A program made the translations under genes and the position numbers. A model generated the notes under the pieces. It was not told where the DNA came from and did not search any database. It saw only the letters and a program-made list of their open reading frames with translations. Below are positions 28,999 through 37,527 of a stretch of DNA of 64,000 bases, one piece after another. The DNA comes from Candidatus Bathyarchaeota archaeon (GTDB lineage Archaea > Thermoproteota > Bathyarchaeia > Bathyarchaeales > Bathycorpusculaceae), in the NCBI GenBank assembly GCA_026014745.1, contig JAOZHS010000002.1, positions 434,001-498,000 on the forward strand, given 5' to 3'. Every line of letters starts with the position of its first letter. Position 1 is the stretch's first letter.

Positions 28999-29841
28999 AT
29001 GCCTGAAAATGAAAACTCATTATCAATCCGGAAAGTAGTTCCGTCTTCAGACCAAGAAGAAATAGACATCCTTGTAAATTTAGGCTGTTCGTTCTCTCAA
29101 TCCCGCGTCTATTTGGCTTTAATCCAGAATGGCAGTTCCACTATAGGGTCAATCGCAAAGGTTACGGGAATACACCGAGAAAACCTATACAAAATCATCC
29201 ACAGCCTCATACAGAAGGGACTTGTCGAACAAGAAGTAGATTCCCCCAGCAAGTACTACGCTTTGCCACCCGACGAAGTATTGACCATGCTGATTAATCG
29301 TAGGCAAACGCAGATTTCCCAACTTAAAATACAATCAGAAGCAGTTGTAGAAAAGCTAAGGAAAAAAAGGTTACAAAATGCTGTAGGCGAAAACGAAAAT
29401 GCACACTTTATAGTAGTTTCAGGAAAGGATATTGTAATTGAGCGGCTTAAAAAAGTGCTTGATAAAACTCAAATCAGCGTCGATACAGTGACTACCCAAT
29501 TACGTTTTTCTCAAGCGATAATAGAATTCGCCGAAGGTTATCGGCAAGCCTTAAAGCGAGGCGTAAAAATTCGATTAGCAACAGAAAAATATGTTCCTGA
29601 AAAGGAAGCACTTGAAATTCTAAAAGAACTAACAAAGAATCCCGATTTTCAAGTCAAATGTTTTCCCAATCCTTTACAGGCTATTGCGGCAATATTCGAT
29701 AAAAAAGAAGCCCACGTTTCAATATCCGTGACCGCTAACCTTTCAGGCGCGGCGGGTTTATGGTCGAATAATAGCTGCTTTACAGCGATAGCACAGGCTT
29801 ATTTTGAAGAAAAATGGAGAAATTCAACCAATTTACTCTAA
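28999..29841 (+). CDS. TrmB-family transcriptional regulator
   Basis: A 280-residue paralogue of the divergent regulator. The winged helix is at residues 20-90 (LVNLGCSFSQSRVYLALIQNG, then IAKVTGIHRENLYKIIHSLIQKGLV). A coiled coil (about 98-122) and an effector domain follow. Both proteins share RQALKRGVKIRLATEK-like and GLWSNN-like blocks near the end, so they probably sense similar ligands. No clear ribosome site precedes the ATG, so the message may be leaderless or have a short leader. Confidence 0.9.
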   Translation: MPENENSLSIRKVVPSSDQEEIDILVNLGCSFSQSRVYLALIQNGSSTIGSIAKVTGIHRENLYKIIHSLIQKGLVEQEVDSPSKYYALPPDEVLTMLINRRQTQISQLKIQSEAVVEKLRKKRLQNAVGENENAHFIVVSGKDIVIERLKKVLDKTQISVDTVTTQLRFSQAIIEFAEGYRQALKRGVKIRLATEKYVPEKEALEILKELTKNPDFQVKCFPNPLQAIAAIFDKKEAHVSISVTANLSGAAGLWSNNSCFTAIAQAYFEEKWRNSTNLL

Positions 29842-29898
29842 CAGTGAAACAACATAAAAAAAATTAGATAGCCGAGGCAGAGTTCTGTGTTCTATAGA

Positions 29899-31017
29899 TT
29901 ATGGTTCTGTTTTTGTTCGTTTTTTCAAGAATACGAAAACGAAGGGCAAAATTATGAGGACAAAAGTAACGAGAAGAAGATATGTTGCGTTTGGCGTTGA
30001 GGGCGCATCGTTGTCTGATGGGCTGCTGGAAGCTGGTGTTTGGGATGCTGACGGCGTCCCAAAATTTGAACCACCGTAGCCTAATGCTTCACAACTAATG
30101 ACGTCTCCTGAATCTGCCCAGAGCATCACTTCAATGTAGGATACACTCCCCTGATGAAGAGAGGTTAGGGGCAAATCAACAATCCAGATGGGATACAGAA
30201 CCGTGTAGTCCCCGCTGGACAAAAACGACACGTGTGAACGGATGTGTTCTTGGGCGATGTCGCTTGTGGAAATAGAGTAGTTTGTGGTTGTGTGTTGTAG
30301 GGCAATGTCTTGGGCTTCTTGCTGGGAAGTATTGACCTCGGAGTTGCCTAACGTGTAGATGCTGCGGTCGTCGTGGAAATCTGTAACTTCTGAACCCTGC
30401 ACGCTCAATCTGAGTCGATTATAATCCGCATCGCGAACCACGTTGCCGCAGGTTATCAGCGTTCGGTCGCCTTGAACGTTCACTTCTATTAGGAGATTGT
30501 CAACCGTTTCGGTAGAATTAACCGAAAAATCAGTGTTCTCTAGTAAAGTTCTGAATTGTGTTAGTTGGGCGTCGCCGCTGTAGGTTTGGTAGCGTTGCAG
30601 AAAAGCCAAAGCTGCAGCTTTAGTGTCAGAAGCCAAGGGCAAAGCATAGTATGGGGGTCCTTGCGACAACTCATCGAACGAGCAGGTGGTTAGGGTGGAG
30701 CCCCAAAAAGTGAATGACACAGTCAAAACGCTTGTGCCGCAGCGGTCAGGTGAAATCAACAGCCCCGTAGAGTCAAGCCGATATTGACCCGTAGATTGAA
30801 ACATGTTTGCAGAGCTGTTTGCGGTCAGAAGCGCCTGATACTTTGAGAGGTCAAGCCCAAAGACTTTATCCAAAAAATCCAGTACCTTTTCGGTGTCTAC
30901 GGGTGGCGCAGCTTCTGCAAAGTCTAATGGCACAACAAATGCACCTAAAAGGATGGATAGAACAATGACTGCTTGAAACGTTCTGTTTAGGGGAAACCTC
31001 AGTACACGTTTTGGCAT
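29899..31017 (-). CDS. Secreted, C-terminally anchored protein, paralogue of 14055-15188
   Basis: A 372-residue protein with a signal peptide (about residues 10-36), an extracytoplasmic body, a Ser/Thr/Pro linker and a C-terminal helix (about 345-365) before KKRTK. Shared with the protein at 14055-15188: FLDKVFGLDLSKYQ near the start, YPIWIVDLPL and VMLWADSGDV before the linker, overall size and topology. Function unknown. It is divergent from egsA across a 200-bp region with a palindrome. Confidence 0.8.
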   Translation of the reverse strand: MPKRVLRFPLNRTFQAVIVLSILLGAFVVPLDFAEAAPPVDTEKVLDFLDKVFGLDLSKYQALLTANSSANMFQSTGQYRLDSTGLLISPDRCGTSVLTVSFTFWGSTLTTCSFDELSQGPPYYALPLASDTKAAALAFLQRYQTYSGDAQLTQFRTLLENTDFSVNSTETVDNLLIEVNVQGDRTLITCGNVVRDADYNRLRLSVQGSEVTDFHDDRSIYTLGNSEVNTSQQEAQDIALQHTTTNYSISTSDIAQEHIRSHVSFLSSGDYTVLYPIWIVDLPLTSLHQGSVSYIEVMLWADSGDVISCEALGYGGSNFGTPSASQTPASSSPSDNDAPSTPNATYLLLVTFVLIILPFVFVFLKKRTKTEP

Positions 31018-31088
31018 CGCTTAATTGACCTCTTTAGGGCTGCGTTAACCGATACGTACGGGGTGGGTGATGCCATAAGAGGCTTTTC

Positions 31089-31104
31089 GTCAAACATATT
31101 TGAC
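31089..31104. promoter_or_regulatory. Palindrome in the region upstream of egsA
   Basis: GTCAAA-CATA-TTTGAC, a perfect 6-bp inverted repeat with a 4-nt spacer, between the divergent secreted-protein gene and egsA. A regulator site is likely but unassigned. Confidence 0.4.
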
Positions 31105-31215
31105 TAACCAAAAAATAGTCTTAGTCAAGGTTTCTTGACAAAGTTAGCGGGCGAGTTCCCGAATGTTTTAAAGCGTAGGGCTGACATTAGTTGTTTGCAA
31201 GTTCAGGGGTTTGCT

Positions 31216-32274
31216 TTGAATTCAAGTTACCATTACATGCAGTTGCCACGCGAAGTCATCGTTGGACGAGGCACCCTTAACTGTATCCCCGACGTTGCAC
31301 GGCGTCTGGGGCTGCACGGCAAGGCGCTAGTTATTTCGGGGCAGAGAAGCTACGATTTAGCGGGCCAAACCATCTGCAGCTTTTTAGAGCAGTCAGGATT
31401 GCGTGTAGATGTGGTCAAGATTAAAACCATGAACGAAGCCGACCTCGTCTTAATTGAAGAACAAATCGAAGACGTGGAACCACAGGTTCTCTTCGGCGTA
31501 GGCGGCGGCGCCATAATCGACGCAGCCAAAATCAGCTCCTGCACCCAAGACGTCCCCTTCATAAGCGTCCCCACCACCGTCAGCCACGACGGCATCGCCA
31601 GCCCCCTCGCATCCTTTAAAGGCTCAGATAAACCCTACTCCATCCTCGCCCAAGCACCCCTCGCCATCATCGCAGACACAGAGGTCATCGCGCAGGCGCC
31701 ATGGCGATTTGTGGTCAGCGGTTGCGGAGACATCATATCAAAATTCACCGCCGTCAAAGACTGGAAACTAGCACATCTAGAAAAAGACGAATACTACGGC
31801 GGTTACGCAGCCAGCCTTGCATTGATGAGTGCCAAGCTAGTAACAGAAAATGCCCAGTTAATTGTTAACCGAGAGGATGAGGGGTTGCGGGTGCTTTTGG
31901 AGGCATTGATTAGTTGCGGTGTTGCCATGAGCATCGCGGGAAGCAGCCGACCCTGCAGCGGAGCAGAACACCTCTTTAGCCACGCGCTTGACCTAATCAG
32001 CCCCAACCACGCCATGCACGGCGAACAATGTGGAGTTGGCGCGATTTTCACTTCTTTTCTGCACGGCTCCAATTGGCAACGCATAAAAGCCACTCTCAAA
32101 CAGATCGGTGCACCCACCACAGCCTACGAATTAGGCGTTAAAGATATGGATGTGGTGAAAGCGTTGCAGGTTGCAGTGCAGATTCGCCCCGAGAGGTACA
32201 CTATTCTGCATAAATTGAACTTGAATTTTGACGCCTGCGAAACGGTAGCCCGCGCGACAGGCATTATTTCTTAG
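31216..32274 (+). CDS. egsA: sn-Glycerol-1-phosphate dehydrogenase
   Basis: This enzyme reduces dihydroxyacetone phosphate to sn-glycerol-1-phosphate, the backbone of archaeal lipids. It has 352 residues from TTG 31216. The NAD(P)-binding GGGAIIDAAK, the PTTVSHDGIASP motif and SGCGDIISKFTAVKDW, which holds a Zn-ligand Asp, are clear. Further metal-ligand His residues lie in the C-terminal helical half. TTG 31216 is preferred because AGGGG lies 8 bases before it and the family starts close to the LPREVIVG strand. The next ATG is 31237, and a TTG at 31135 would add about 27 unmatched residues. Confidence 0.95.
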   Translation: MNSSYHYMQLPREVIVGRGTLNCIPDVARRLGLHGKALVISGQRSYDLAGQTICSFLEQSGLRVDVVKIKTMNEADLVLIEEQIEDVEPQVLFGVGGGAIIDAAKISSCTQDVPFISVPTTVSHDGIASPLASFKGSDKPYSILAQAPLAIIADTEVIAQAPWRFVVSGCGDIISKFTAVKDWKLAHLEKDEYYGGYAASLALMSAKLVTENAQLIVNREDEGLRVLLEALISCGVAMSIAGSSRPCSGAEHLFSHALDLISPNHAMHGEQCGVGAIFTSFLHGSNWQRIKATLKQIGAPTTAYELGVKDMDVVKALQVAVQIRPERYTILHKLNLNFDACETVARATGIIS

Positions 32275-32656
32275 GAACGCGTAGGGGTTGGAGCAGGGCG
32301 AATTGGTTGCCTTCAGGGTCCTCTGCCGCAGCTATCCAGCCGACTTCGGGCACTTCCTGTGTAGGTTGGGTGACTTTGCCGCCGAGCTTCTCAATCTTTG
32401 CTAAGAAGCTATGGATGGATTCAACCGCGAAATAATTGATAGGTTTGCCTTCGGGAATCTGCTTTTTGTACATGCCGCCATTGACGCCGGGACGCTGCAT
32501 CATGCCGTTCTCGTCCGTTGGAACGGTCTGGATGACCCAATAATCAATCGGTCCAGGCGTCTGCGTTATTTTCCAGCCAAACACCTGCTCATAGAAAGTT
32601 TTGAGTTTCTCAACGTTATCGGCTGGGATTTCAAAATGGATTATTGTGTGGTCCAT
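32264..32656 (-). CDS. VOC-family (glyoxalase/dioxygenase-like) protein
   Basis: A 130-residue protein with two beta-alpha-beta-beta-beta modules of the vicinal oxygen chelate superfamily. An N-terminal HFEIPADNVEKLKTFYEQVFGWKI and a C-terminal DPEGNQFALLQP are typical of the CFP-30/glyoxalase-like group. Metal-ligand positions include H7 and E114-type residues, but the substrate is unknown. The ribosome site GGGAGGTGA lies just before the ATG. Its 3' end overlaps the end of egsA by 11 bp, tail to tail. Confidence 0.88.
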   Translation of the reverse strand: MDHTIIHFEIPADNVEKLKTFYEQVFGWKITQTPGPIDYWVIQTVPTDENGMMQRPGVNGGMYKKQIPEGKPINYFAVESIHSFLAKIEKLGGKVTQPTQEVPEVGWIAAAEDPEGNQFALLQPLRVPKK

Positions 32657-32900
32657 TTCTGGTTTTCACCTCCCTCACAAGAGGATATTGAAATGGTAAA
32701 CGACTACAATATCTACTATAGAGCATGAGGAATTAAGAGTTTCCTTGAGCCAACAGAGTTAGAGGCTTACTGTAATTTGCATTGCGTTGAACCCTAAAGG
32801 GCACTTTGCGCACAGTCACCGTTTATTCAGCAAAGATACTCACAAGTAGGTCATGAGAAAGTAAACAAAAAATTAAGAAAGAAAAGAATGGTTAAAGAAT

Positions 32901-33659
32901 TTACTCTTTAGCTTTTGCTTCTTCGACAGGAGCAACGGGTTCAGGGGCTGGGACAGGTGCGGCGGCGGGTTTAGGTTCAGATTTGAAGGTTTCCACGAAG
33001 CTTGTTTCAGCGAGTTCAGGTAGGAATTTCTGGATATCCATTGCGATGCCGCGTTTTGCGATTTGGACGCCTTCTACGTAGAAGGTGTCTTCAGGCATGT
33101 CGATGGTGAGGCTTTGGTCTTTTAGGGTTAGTTTGAATTTGGATTCTTCCACTACGGGGATGCGGCGGTGAATAAGTGCGCCGATTTTAGCTTCAGCGGT
33201 GTCGAGTTTTTTGGTTGCGGTGACATCGTAGATGAGGGTTCTGCCTGCAAGGGGTGGGTTGAAGTCAAGTAGCACGCGGCCTGCGCCTATGGCACGGACT
33301 GTGGCTTGTTTGCCTTGGAATTCGATACGGGCGCCGATAACGGGGTTGATTTCTTTGGCGTAGAGTTGTTTTATTGGGACGCGGCGGATTTTTTCGGGGT
33401 CACGTGGACCAAATGCTTTGTCCGCAGGTATCTCTACGGTTTGGGCTTGTTCTATCTCCATGCTTAGGAGGGATTCGTCGAGGGCTTTTAGCACCCAGCT
33501 TTCGCCGACAACGACGAGTTTAGGTTCATAAATTTCGCCTTCTTTGTGAAGGTGCTCTTTTTTTGCAACGTCTTCTTTGGTAGTGTCGAAAACTTCGTTT
33601 GTCTCTTTTACTTTGGCTACGTAATCGATTAGTATGAAATCTCCTTTTTGTAGGGCCAT
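32901..33659 (-). CDS. FKBP-type peptidyl-prolyl isomerase (SlyD-like, long type)
   Basis: A 252-residue foldase. The FKBP domain (residues 5-150) contains the inserted flap domain typical of archaeal and SlyD-type proteins (about 80-130, with ADKAFGPRDPEKIRRVP). A second alpha/beta domain (about 155-225) is the C-terminal extension of long archaeal FKBPs. The tail (225-252) is Ala/Pro/Glu rich and disordered. It helps protein folding in the cytoplasm by isomerising prolyl bonds. Single gene. Confidence 0.93.
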   Translation of the reverse strand: MALQKGDFILIDYVAKVKETNEVFDTTKEDVAKKEHLHKEGEIYEPKLVVVGESWVLKALDESLLSMEIEQAQTVEIPADKAFGPRDPEKIRRVPIKQLYAKEINPVIGARIEFQGKQATVRAIGAGRVLLDFNPPLAGRTLIYDVTATKKLDTAEAKIGALIHRRIPVVEESKFKLTLKDQSLTIDMPEDTFYVEGVQIAKRGIAMDIQKFLPELAETSFVETFKSEPKPAAAPVPAPEPVAPVEEAKAKE

Positions 33660-33780
33660 CTTGAATCATCCTTGTTTTAACGGGGAACTGTAAGAGTTTC
33701 AAACGCGCATAAAAACTTTGTCCAGCAAATAACAGGGTTACGTTTCCTACGCAAACAATTCAGACAAACGCTAAGAAAAT

Positions 33781-33972
33781 TTAGAGTTCGGCGTGTTGAT
33801 TAGTTAAGACGTCGCTTATCGAGTGGATTTCGTAATGGTTAAAAAGCCGTCGGAGGGCGTCTTTGACAATTTCAGCGTGGTTCTCATAGAGGCCACCTTT
33901 GATTAGGCAATCCATACCTTCAAGGTATGGGGGCGCCATAGCTACTGTCACCTGTTTCCGTTGGTTCGTCAC
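33781..33972 (-). CDS. Ribbon-helix-helix DNA-binding protein
   Basis: A 63-residue protein. The N-terminal strand KQVTVAMAP, helix YLEGMDCLIKGG, then NHAEIVKDALRRLFNHY fit the RHH (CopG/MetJ) fold. It resembles the regulator at 24925 in size and layout but differs in sequence. A TATA-like TTTAAGCTTAAAAAG (about 34014-34028) is well placed on the same strand. The target is unknown; its own promoter and the ABC exporter operon just upstream are candidates. Confidence 0.82.
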   Translation of the reverse strand: MTNQRKQVTVAMAPPYLEGMDCLIKGGLYENHAEIVKDALRRLFNHYEIHSISDVLTNQHAEL

Positions 33973-34074
33973 AATCTTCCATTTCTCCTATAATTACTGT
34001 TAAGATAGGGAGGCTTTTTAAGCTTAAATTGGATTCAGAACTCGGACATGCATACAACCGCCAAAACTCCAGCT

Positions 34075-34755
34075 TTAACCCTCATATTTACCTAAAACGC
34101 CATTCCTTAACTCATATGTCACCCCCAAACGCGCCGCCTCATACAAATCCGTTGACGTCGCCACCACTGTCACCCCCTCCTCCCGATTAATCCGCCCCAA
34201 CATATCCCAAACCAACCCTGAATTCTCATCATCCAAACTCGAAGTCGGCTCATCCGCCAACAACACACGCGGACGATTAACCAATGCCCGAATCAACGCC
34301 ACCCGCTGCCGTTCACCCCCGCTCAAACTCTCAGGAGACCGCTCCGACACAGCCTCCAACCCGAAATACCCCAAAAGTTCACTCGCCCGCGCTCGACGCT
34401 GAGGCTTCTTGACGCCTGCTAGCGCCATCGGCAACTCGATGTTCTCCATTACAGACAGCGTGGGCAAGAGGTTAAAGAATTGGAAAACCAGCCCAAACTG
34501 ATGCAGCCGCAAACTGGCTTTTTGGTCGTCCTTGAGCGTCTGGGTGTCCTGTCCGAGGTAGGTAACGGTGCCATGGGTGGGGGTTTGTAGGAGTCCGAGG
34601 ATTTTGAAGAGGTTGGTTTTTCCTGCGCCTGATTTGCCGCGTATTGAGACGAATTCGCCTTCGTGAATGGTTAGGTCTACGTTTTTTAATACTTTGGTAG
34701 CGCCGTAGATTTGGGAAACGTTGGTTAATTCTACGAGGGGCTTAGGGTTTTGCGT
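34075..34755 (-). CDS. ABC transporter ATPase (MacB/LolD type), non-canonical start
   Basis: A complete nucleotide-binding protein of about 226 residues. Walker A is GKSGAGKT, the Q-loop is FQFFNLLP, the signature is LSGGERQR and Walker B is VLLADEPTS. With two FtsX-like permeases upstream it forms a MacB-type exporter or lipoprotein-release-like pump. There is no ATG, GTG or TTG between the upstream in-frame stop (34762-34764) and residue ~82. The frame clearly begins near PLVELTNVS. ACG at 34753-34755 has GGAGG ending 9 nt before it and is the best start. The CDS overlaps the preceding gene by 14 bp. Last gene of the operon. Confidence 0.85.
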   Translation of the reverse strand, partial: TQNPKPLVELTNVSQIYGATKVLKNVDLTIHEGEFVSIRGKSGAGKTNLFKILGLLQTPTHGTVTYLGQDTQTLKDDQKASLRLHQFGLVFQFFNLLPTLSVMENIELPMALAGVKKPQRRARASELLGYFGLEAVSERSPESLSGGERQRVALIRALVNRPRVLLADEPTSSLDDENSGLVWDMLGRINREEGVTVVATSTDLYEAARLGVTYELRNGVLGKYEG

Positions 34756-36322
34756 AAATGGTTACCTCCGGGTTCACATAGATGATGCTATAATTTGAAA
34801 GCGTGCTTGTCCAGTTCTGGGGCAACTCGACGGGACTGCTCTGATAGAGGACAAATCCATTGCGGTACATTTGACCATAAACGTAAATGACATCGGGTGC
34901 GGTCGCGTCTTCGGTGAAGTAGCGTAAGCCGCCAAGCACGTTTACCGTCTGGTTGTAGTAACCGCTAAGCAGATAGGAGACTTTGACATCGCCAGTGACT
35001 GTTTGATTGTCGTTGTTTGTTGCAGTCCAGCCCGCCGCTGCATATTCGGAGGGTTCATAGCGCCAGAAATACCCCAAATAGGGCTCCTGCAACGAAACTG
35101 CCGCGTATAAACTAAAAGAGTTAACCACCACCAAAAAGACAATTATAGCTGCGGCTGCGACTTTGGGCAAAGCCTGGCTTTTTTTCCATGAGCGCCGGGT
35201 TAGTTTGTAAATGCCGACAGCTACCAGCAGCATCATAGGGGGCAAAAGGAAGTTTAAACATCTAGACACCAAACCGACGCCATTAGGGAGGTTACCAAAG
35301 AAACAGTACAAAGCAAAACCAATGACGGGCAGCAACCAAAAAAACGGCAAAAACAGCGATAAACCCCGATTATACAGCCTGTTGAGCGCATAGATACAAA
35401 ACGGCGTAGTCACAATAAAGGGCAAGGCAAACAAAAAGTAAGATCCAGGCAAAAGTGGGGCACCCGACAAAACGGGTAGCTGAGTCAAGACAAAAAAAAG
35501 GGCAACAAGCACGACTAAACCTAAAGCAGCCTTAAGGGCGGTTCTAGACGGCGTGCCACGTTTTGGCGTGAAAATTATGTAGAGGGCGGCTGTTAGGGTG
35601 AGGGCTTGGTAAGCTGCTACAGAGAGCAAATCGCTTGCGATGATTGTTTGAGGCAACGCCCAGTAGGCGTAAAGCCCAAAATAAAGCACCACCGCCACCA
35701 AGAGGACGACAAAGTAGTAGAAGTTGGATTTGTTAGAGTTGGTTTGCGGTTGGGGTTTGCTGAAATAGAAGGCAAGGGTGAGGCTAGCTATTATACCCAG
35801 AGTGAGAAACGCTGTGAGTTGATGGGTTAACACGAGCCCAACCGAGAGAAGAGAAAAAGCTAACGTTCCTTTCCAACCGTGCCTCAACAGGAAAACCAGA
35901 ATTAGCGTTATGTATATGGGGTTTGCGAAGGTTTCCTTGGTAACGCCAGCTGTGAATAGAGTGTAGGGAAACGCTGTAGCTAAAAGGGCAGCAGCAATTA
36001 GGGCAATTGTGGTATTCTGCGTGATTTTCTTGACCAGCACAAAGTAAATCGGGATGGTTAAGGCGGCGACTATGGGAACAGCTATCCCCATAACGCTCAT
36101 AGCGGAGGAATCGGTGAGTTCCGATATGGCGACTCCAAAGATGCTGACTGCGGGCATGTAATTGTTGTATCCGTCAAAGAGGTCACTGTTAAGCGGGATA
36201 GGCGTGTTCTCCATAAGCAGCTCGGTGTTTCGTATTAGGGGCCACGCGTCAGTGGAGAAAGGCATACCCGTTATTAGGGTTGGGTAGAGCCGTAAAGCCA
36301 TCCCAAAAGCAATCAGCATCAA
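34742..36322 (-). CDS. Polytopic membrane protein (GT-C glycosyltransferase-like)
   Basis: A 526-residue protein with about 12 membrane helices in residues 1-410 and a C-terminal extracytoplasmic domain of about 110 residues. An acidic D near the first loop (STDAWPLIRNTELL) is placed as in GT-C enzymes such as ArnT, PMT and AglB, which use lipid-linked sugars. I cannot name a family with certainty. It sits between the FtsX-like permeases and the ATPase in one operon. The start is TTG directly followed by ATG; a few hydrophobic residues further upstream may belong to it. Confidence 0.75.
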   Translation of the reverse strand: MMLIAFGMALRLYPTLITGMPFSTDAWPLIRNTELLMENTPIPLNSDLFDGYNNYMPAVSIFGVAISELTDSSAMSVMGIAVPIVAALTIPIYFVLVKKITQNTTIALIAAALLATAFPYTLFTAGVTKETFANPIYITLILVFLLRHGWKGTLAFSLLSVGLVLTHQLTAFLTLGIIASLTLAFYFSKPQPQTNSNKSNFYYFVVLLVAVVLYFGLYAYWALPQTIIASDLLSVAAYQALTLTAALYIIFTPKRGTPSRTALKAALGLVVLVALFFVLTQLPVLSGAPLLPGSYFLFALPFIVTTPFCIYALNRLYNRGLSLFLPFFWLLPVIGFALYCFFGNLPNGVGLVSRCLNFLLPPMMLLVAVGIYKLTRRSWKKSQALPKVAAAAIIVFLVVVNSFSLYAAVSLQEPYLGYFWRYEPSEYAAAGWTATNNDNQTVTGDVKVSYLLSGYYNQTVNVLGGLRYFTEDATAPDVIYVYGQMYRNGFVLYQSSPVELPQNWTSTLSNYSIIYVNPEVTIYAKP

Positions 36323-36342
36323 GAGGAGGAGATAGATTTTGT

Positions 36343-37527
36343 TTATGGATTAAACCTCCTGCGAGATATGCTTAGGCTGAGCAGCAAGAAAAGAAAAACA
36401 AAGTTTGCGACGACAATAAGGGGTTCAAACTCAAAAACAAGAGCGTGAGACAATACTTCAAGGGTACCGAGGTTTCTGAAAACCGTCATCACCCCCGCGC
36501 TGACTAAAGTTCCGATTACGGTTGCAACTAAAGTCCAGCCGAGCAATTGCAGCACGAGGTCCAGTTTTAAGTTTTTACTTGAAACGCCAAGCGCACGCAA
36601 CGTTTCCAATTCCGCAGAATGCTGCTTAAAAAATAGGGTTAACGCGCATAGGGCGGTTCCACTCGCCAACGCTAAAACAGCCACGGACAAAATTAGCAGG
36701 GTTTCTTTGCTTACGCCGTAACGGTCAAGGTAACTTTTCATGAACTGCTGAGAATCCTCAACGCTTACTTTACCAGTCAGGTTGAGGTTGGCTTGAGGCA
36801 GCGGAAGAAGAGCTTCGAGTTCACGTTGGGTTTCGCTTTTAGGAGTCGGTGCAGGTTGACTAGTTTGGTTAGATAGGATGTGGGTGAGTTGGTTACTGTT
36901 GACTATTTGGGGGTCAATTTTGGTGCGTATCAGCGTAACGGTGTCGTAGTTAAGACCCCGCAGCCATTGTCCAACATAAAGCGGCACCAGAGCTTCATCA
37001 TCTAAAGCGGAGTTAGACTCGAAAATGCCTTTGACAGTTAGTTGCACGTATTGACTTGACAACACGCCAAAGGCAAGTATTTGGTCACCGATTTTGAGGC
37101 TGAGTTTTGAAGCAAGTTTTTTTCCGATAAGGGCAGAGTCGGTGTCACTCAACGTCAAGTTTTCGCCCTCCAACATCGTTAACGAGTTGAGTTTAACGAG
37201 CTCATCTGGAAGAACTCCCCGCACAAACACAGATTGCCCCTCAATAGTTACGGGCGCGATAACTTCGGGGCTTGCCGCAAGCACCCCATCTACGGTAACT
37301 ATTGGGTTGATTAGACTAAGCCATATCGTACCCGTGAATGGTGTGGCACCTACGTTGCTATAAACCGCCAAAATATCGGTTTGTTGCCCCGCATAGTTGG
37401 TGAATCCATTGTAGAAGCCCAAGAAACTATTGGCGGTTATGGAGAAAAGAACGGATATTAAAGACAAAATAACGACGAAACTGAGGACCCGAGGCGTTTT
37501 GAGGTAACGAAAGCGAATTAGCGTCAA
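36343..37527 (-). CDS. FtsX/MacB-type ABC permease
   Basis: A 394-residue membrane protein. One N-terminal helix (about 15-35) is followed by a periplasmic-type MacB core domain (about 40-265) and three C-terminal helices (about 275-300, 328-350, 365-387), the standard FtsX-like topology. It overlaps the next permease by 4 bp. The pair with the ATPase at 34075-34755 makes a full exporter that would move or release extracytoplasmic substrates. Confidence 0.88.
   Translation of the reverse strand: MTLIRFRYLKTPRVLSFVVILSLISVLFSITANSFLGFYNGFTNYAGQQTDILAVYSNVGATPFTGTIWLSLINPIVTVDGVLAASPEVIAPVTIEGQSVFVRGVLPDELVKLNSLTMLEGENLTLSDTDSALIGKKLASKLSLKIGDQILAFGVLSSQYVQLTVKGIFESNSALDDEALVPLYVGQWLRGLNYDTVTLIRTKIDPQIVNSNQLTHILSNQTSQPAPTPKSETQRELEALLPLPQANLNLTGKVSVEDSQQFMKSYLDRYGVSKETLLILSVAVLALASGTALCALTLFFKQHSAELETLRALGVSSKNLKLDLVLQLLGWTLVATVIGTLVSAGVMTVFRNLGTLEVLSHALVFEFEPLIVVANFVFLFLLLSLSISRRRFNP

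Noticed and set aside
34742-34764. Programmed frameshift fusing the GT-C-like protein to the ABC ATPase
   Set aside because: No slippery heptamer is visible, and the ATPase domain begins at its normal N-terminus. A non-standard start explains the data more simply.
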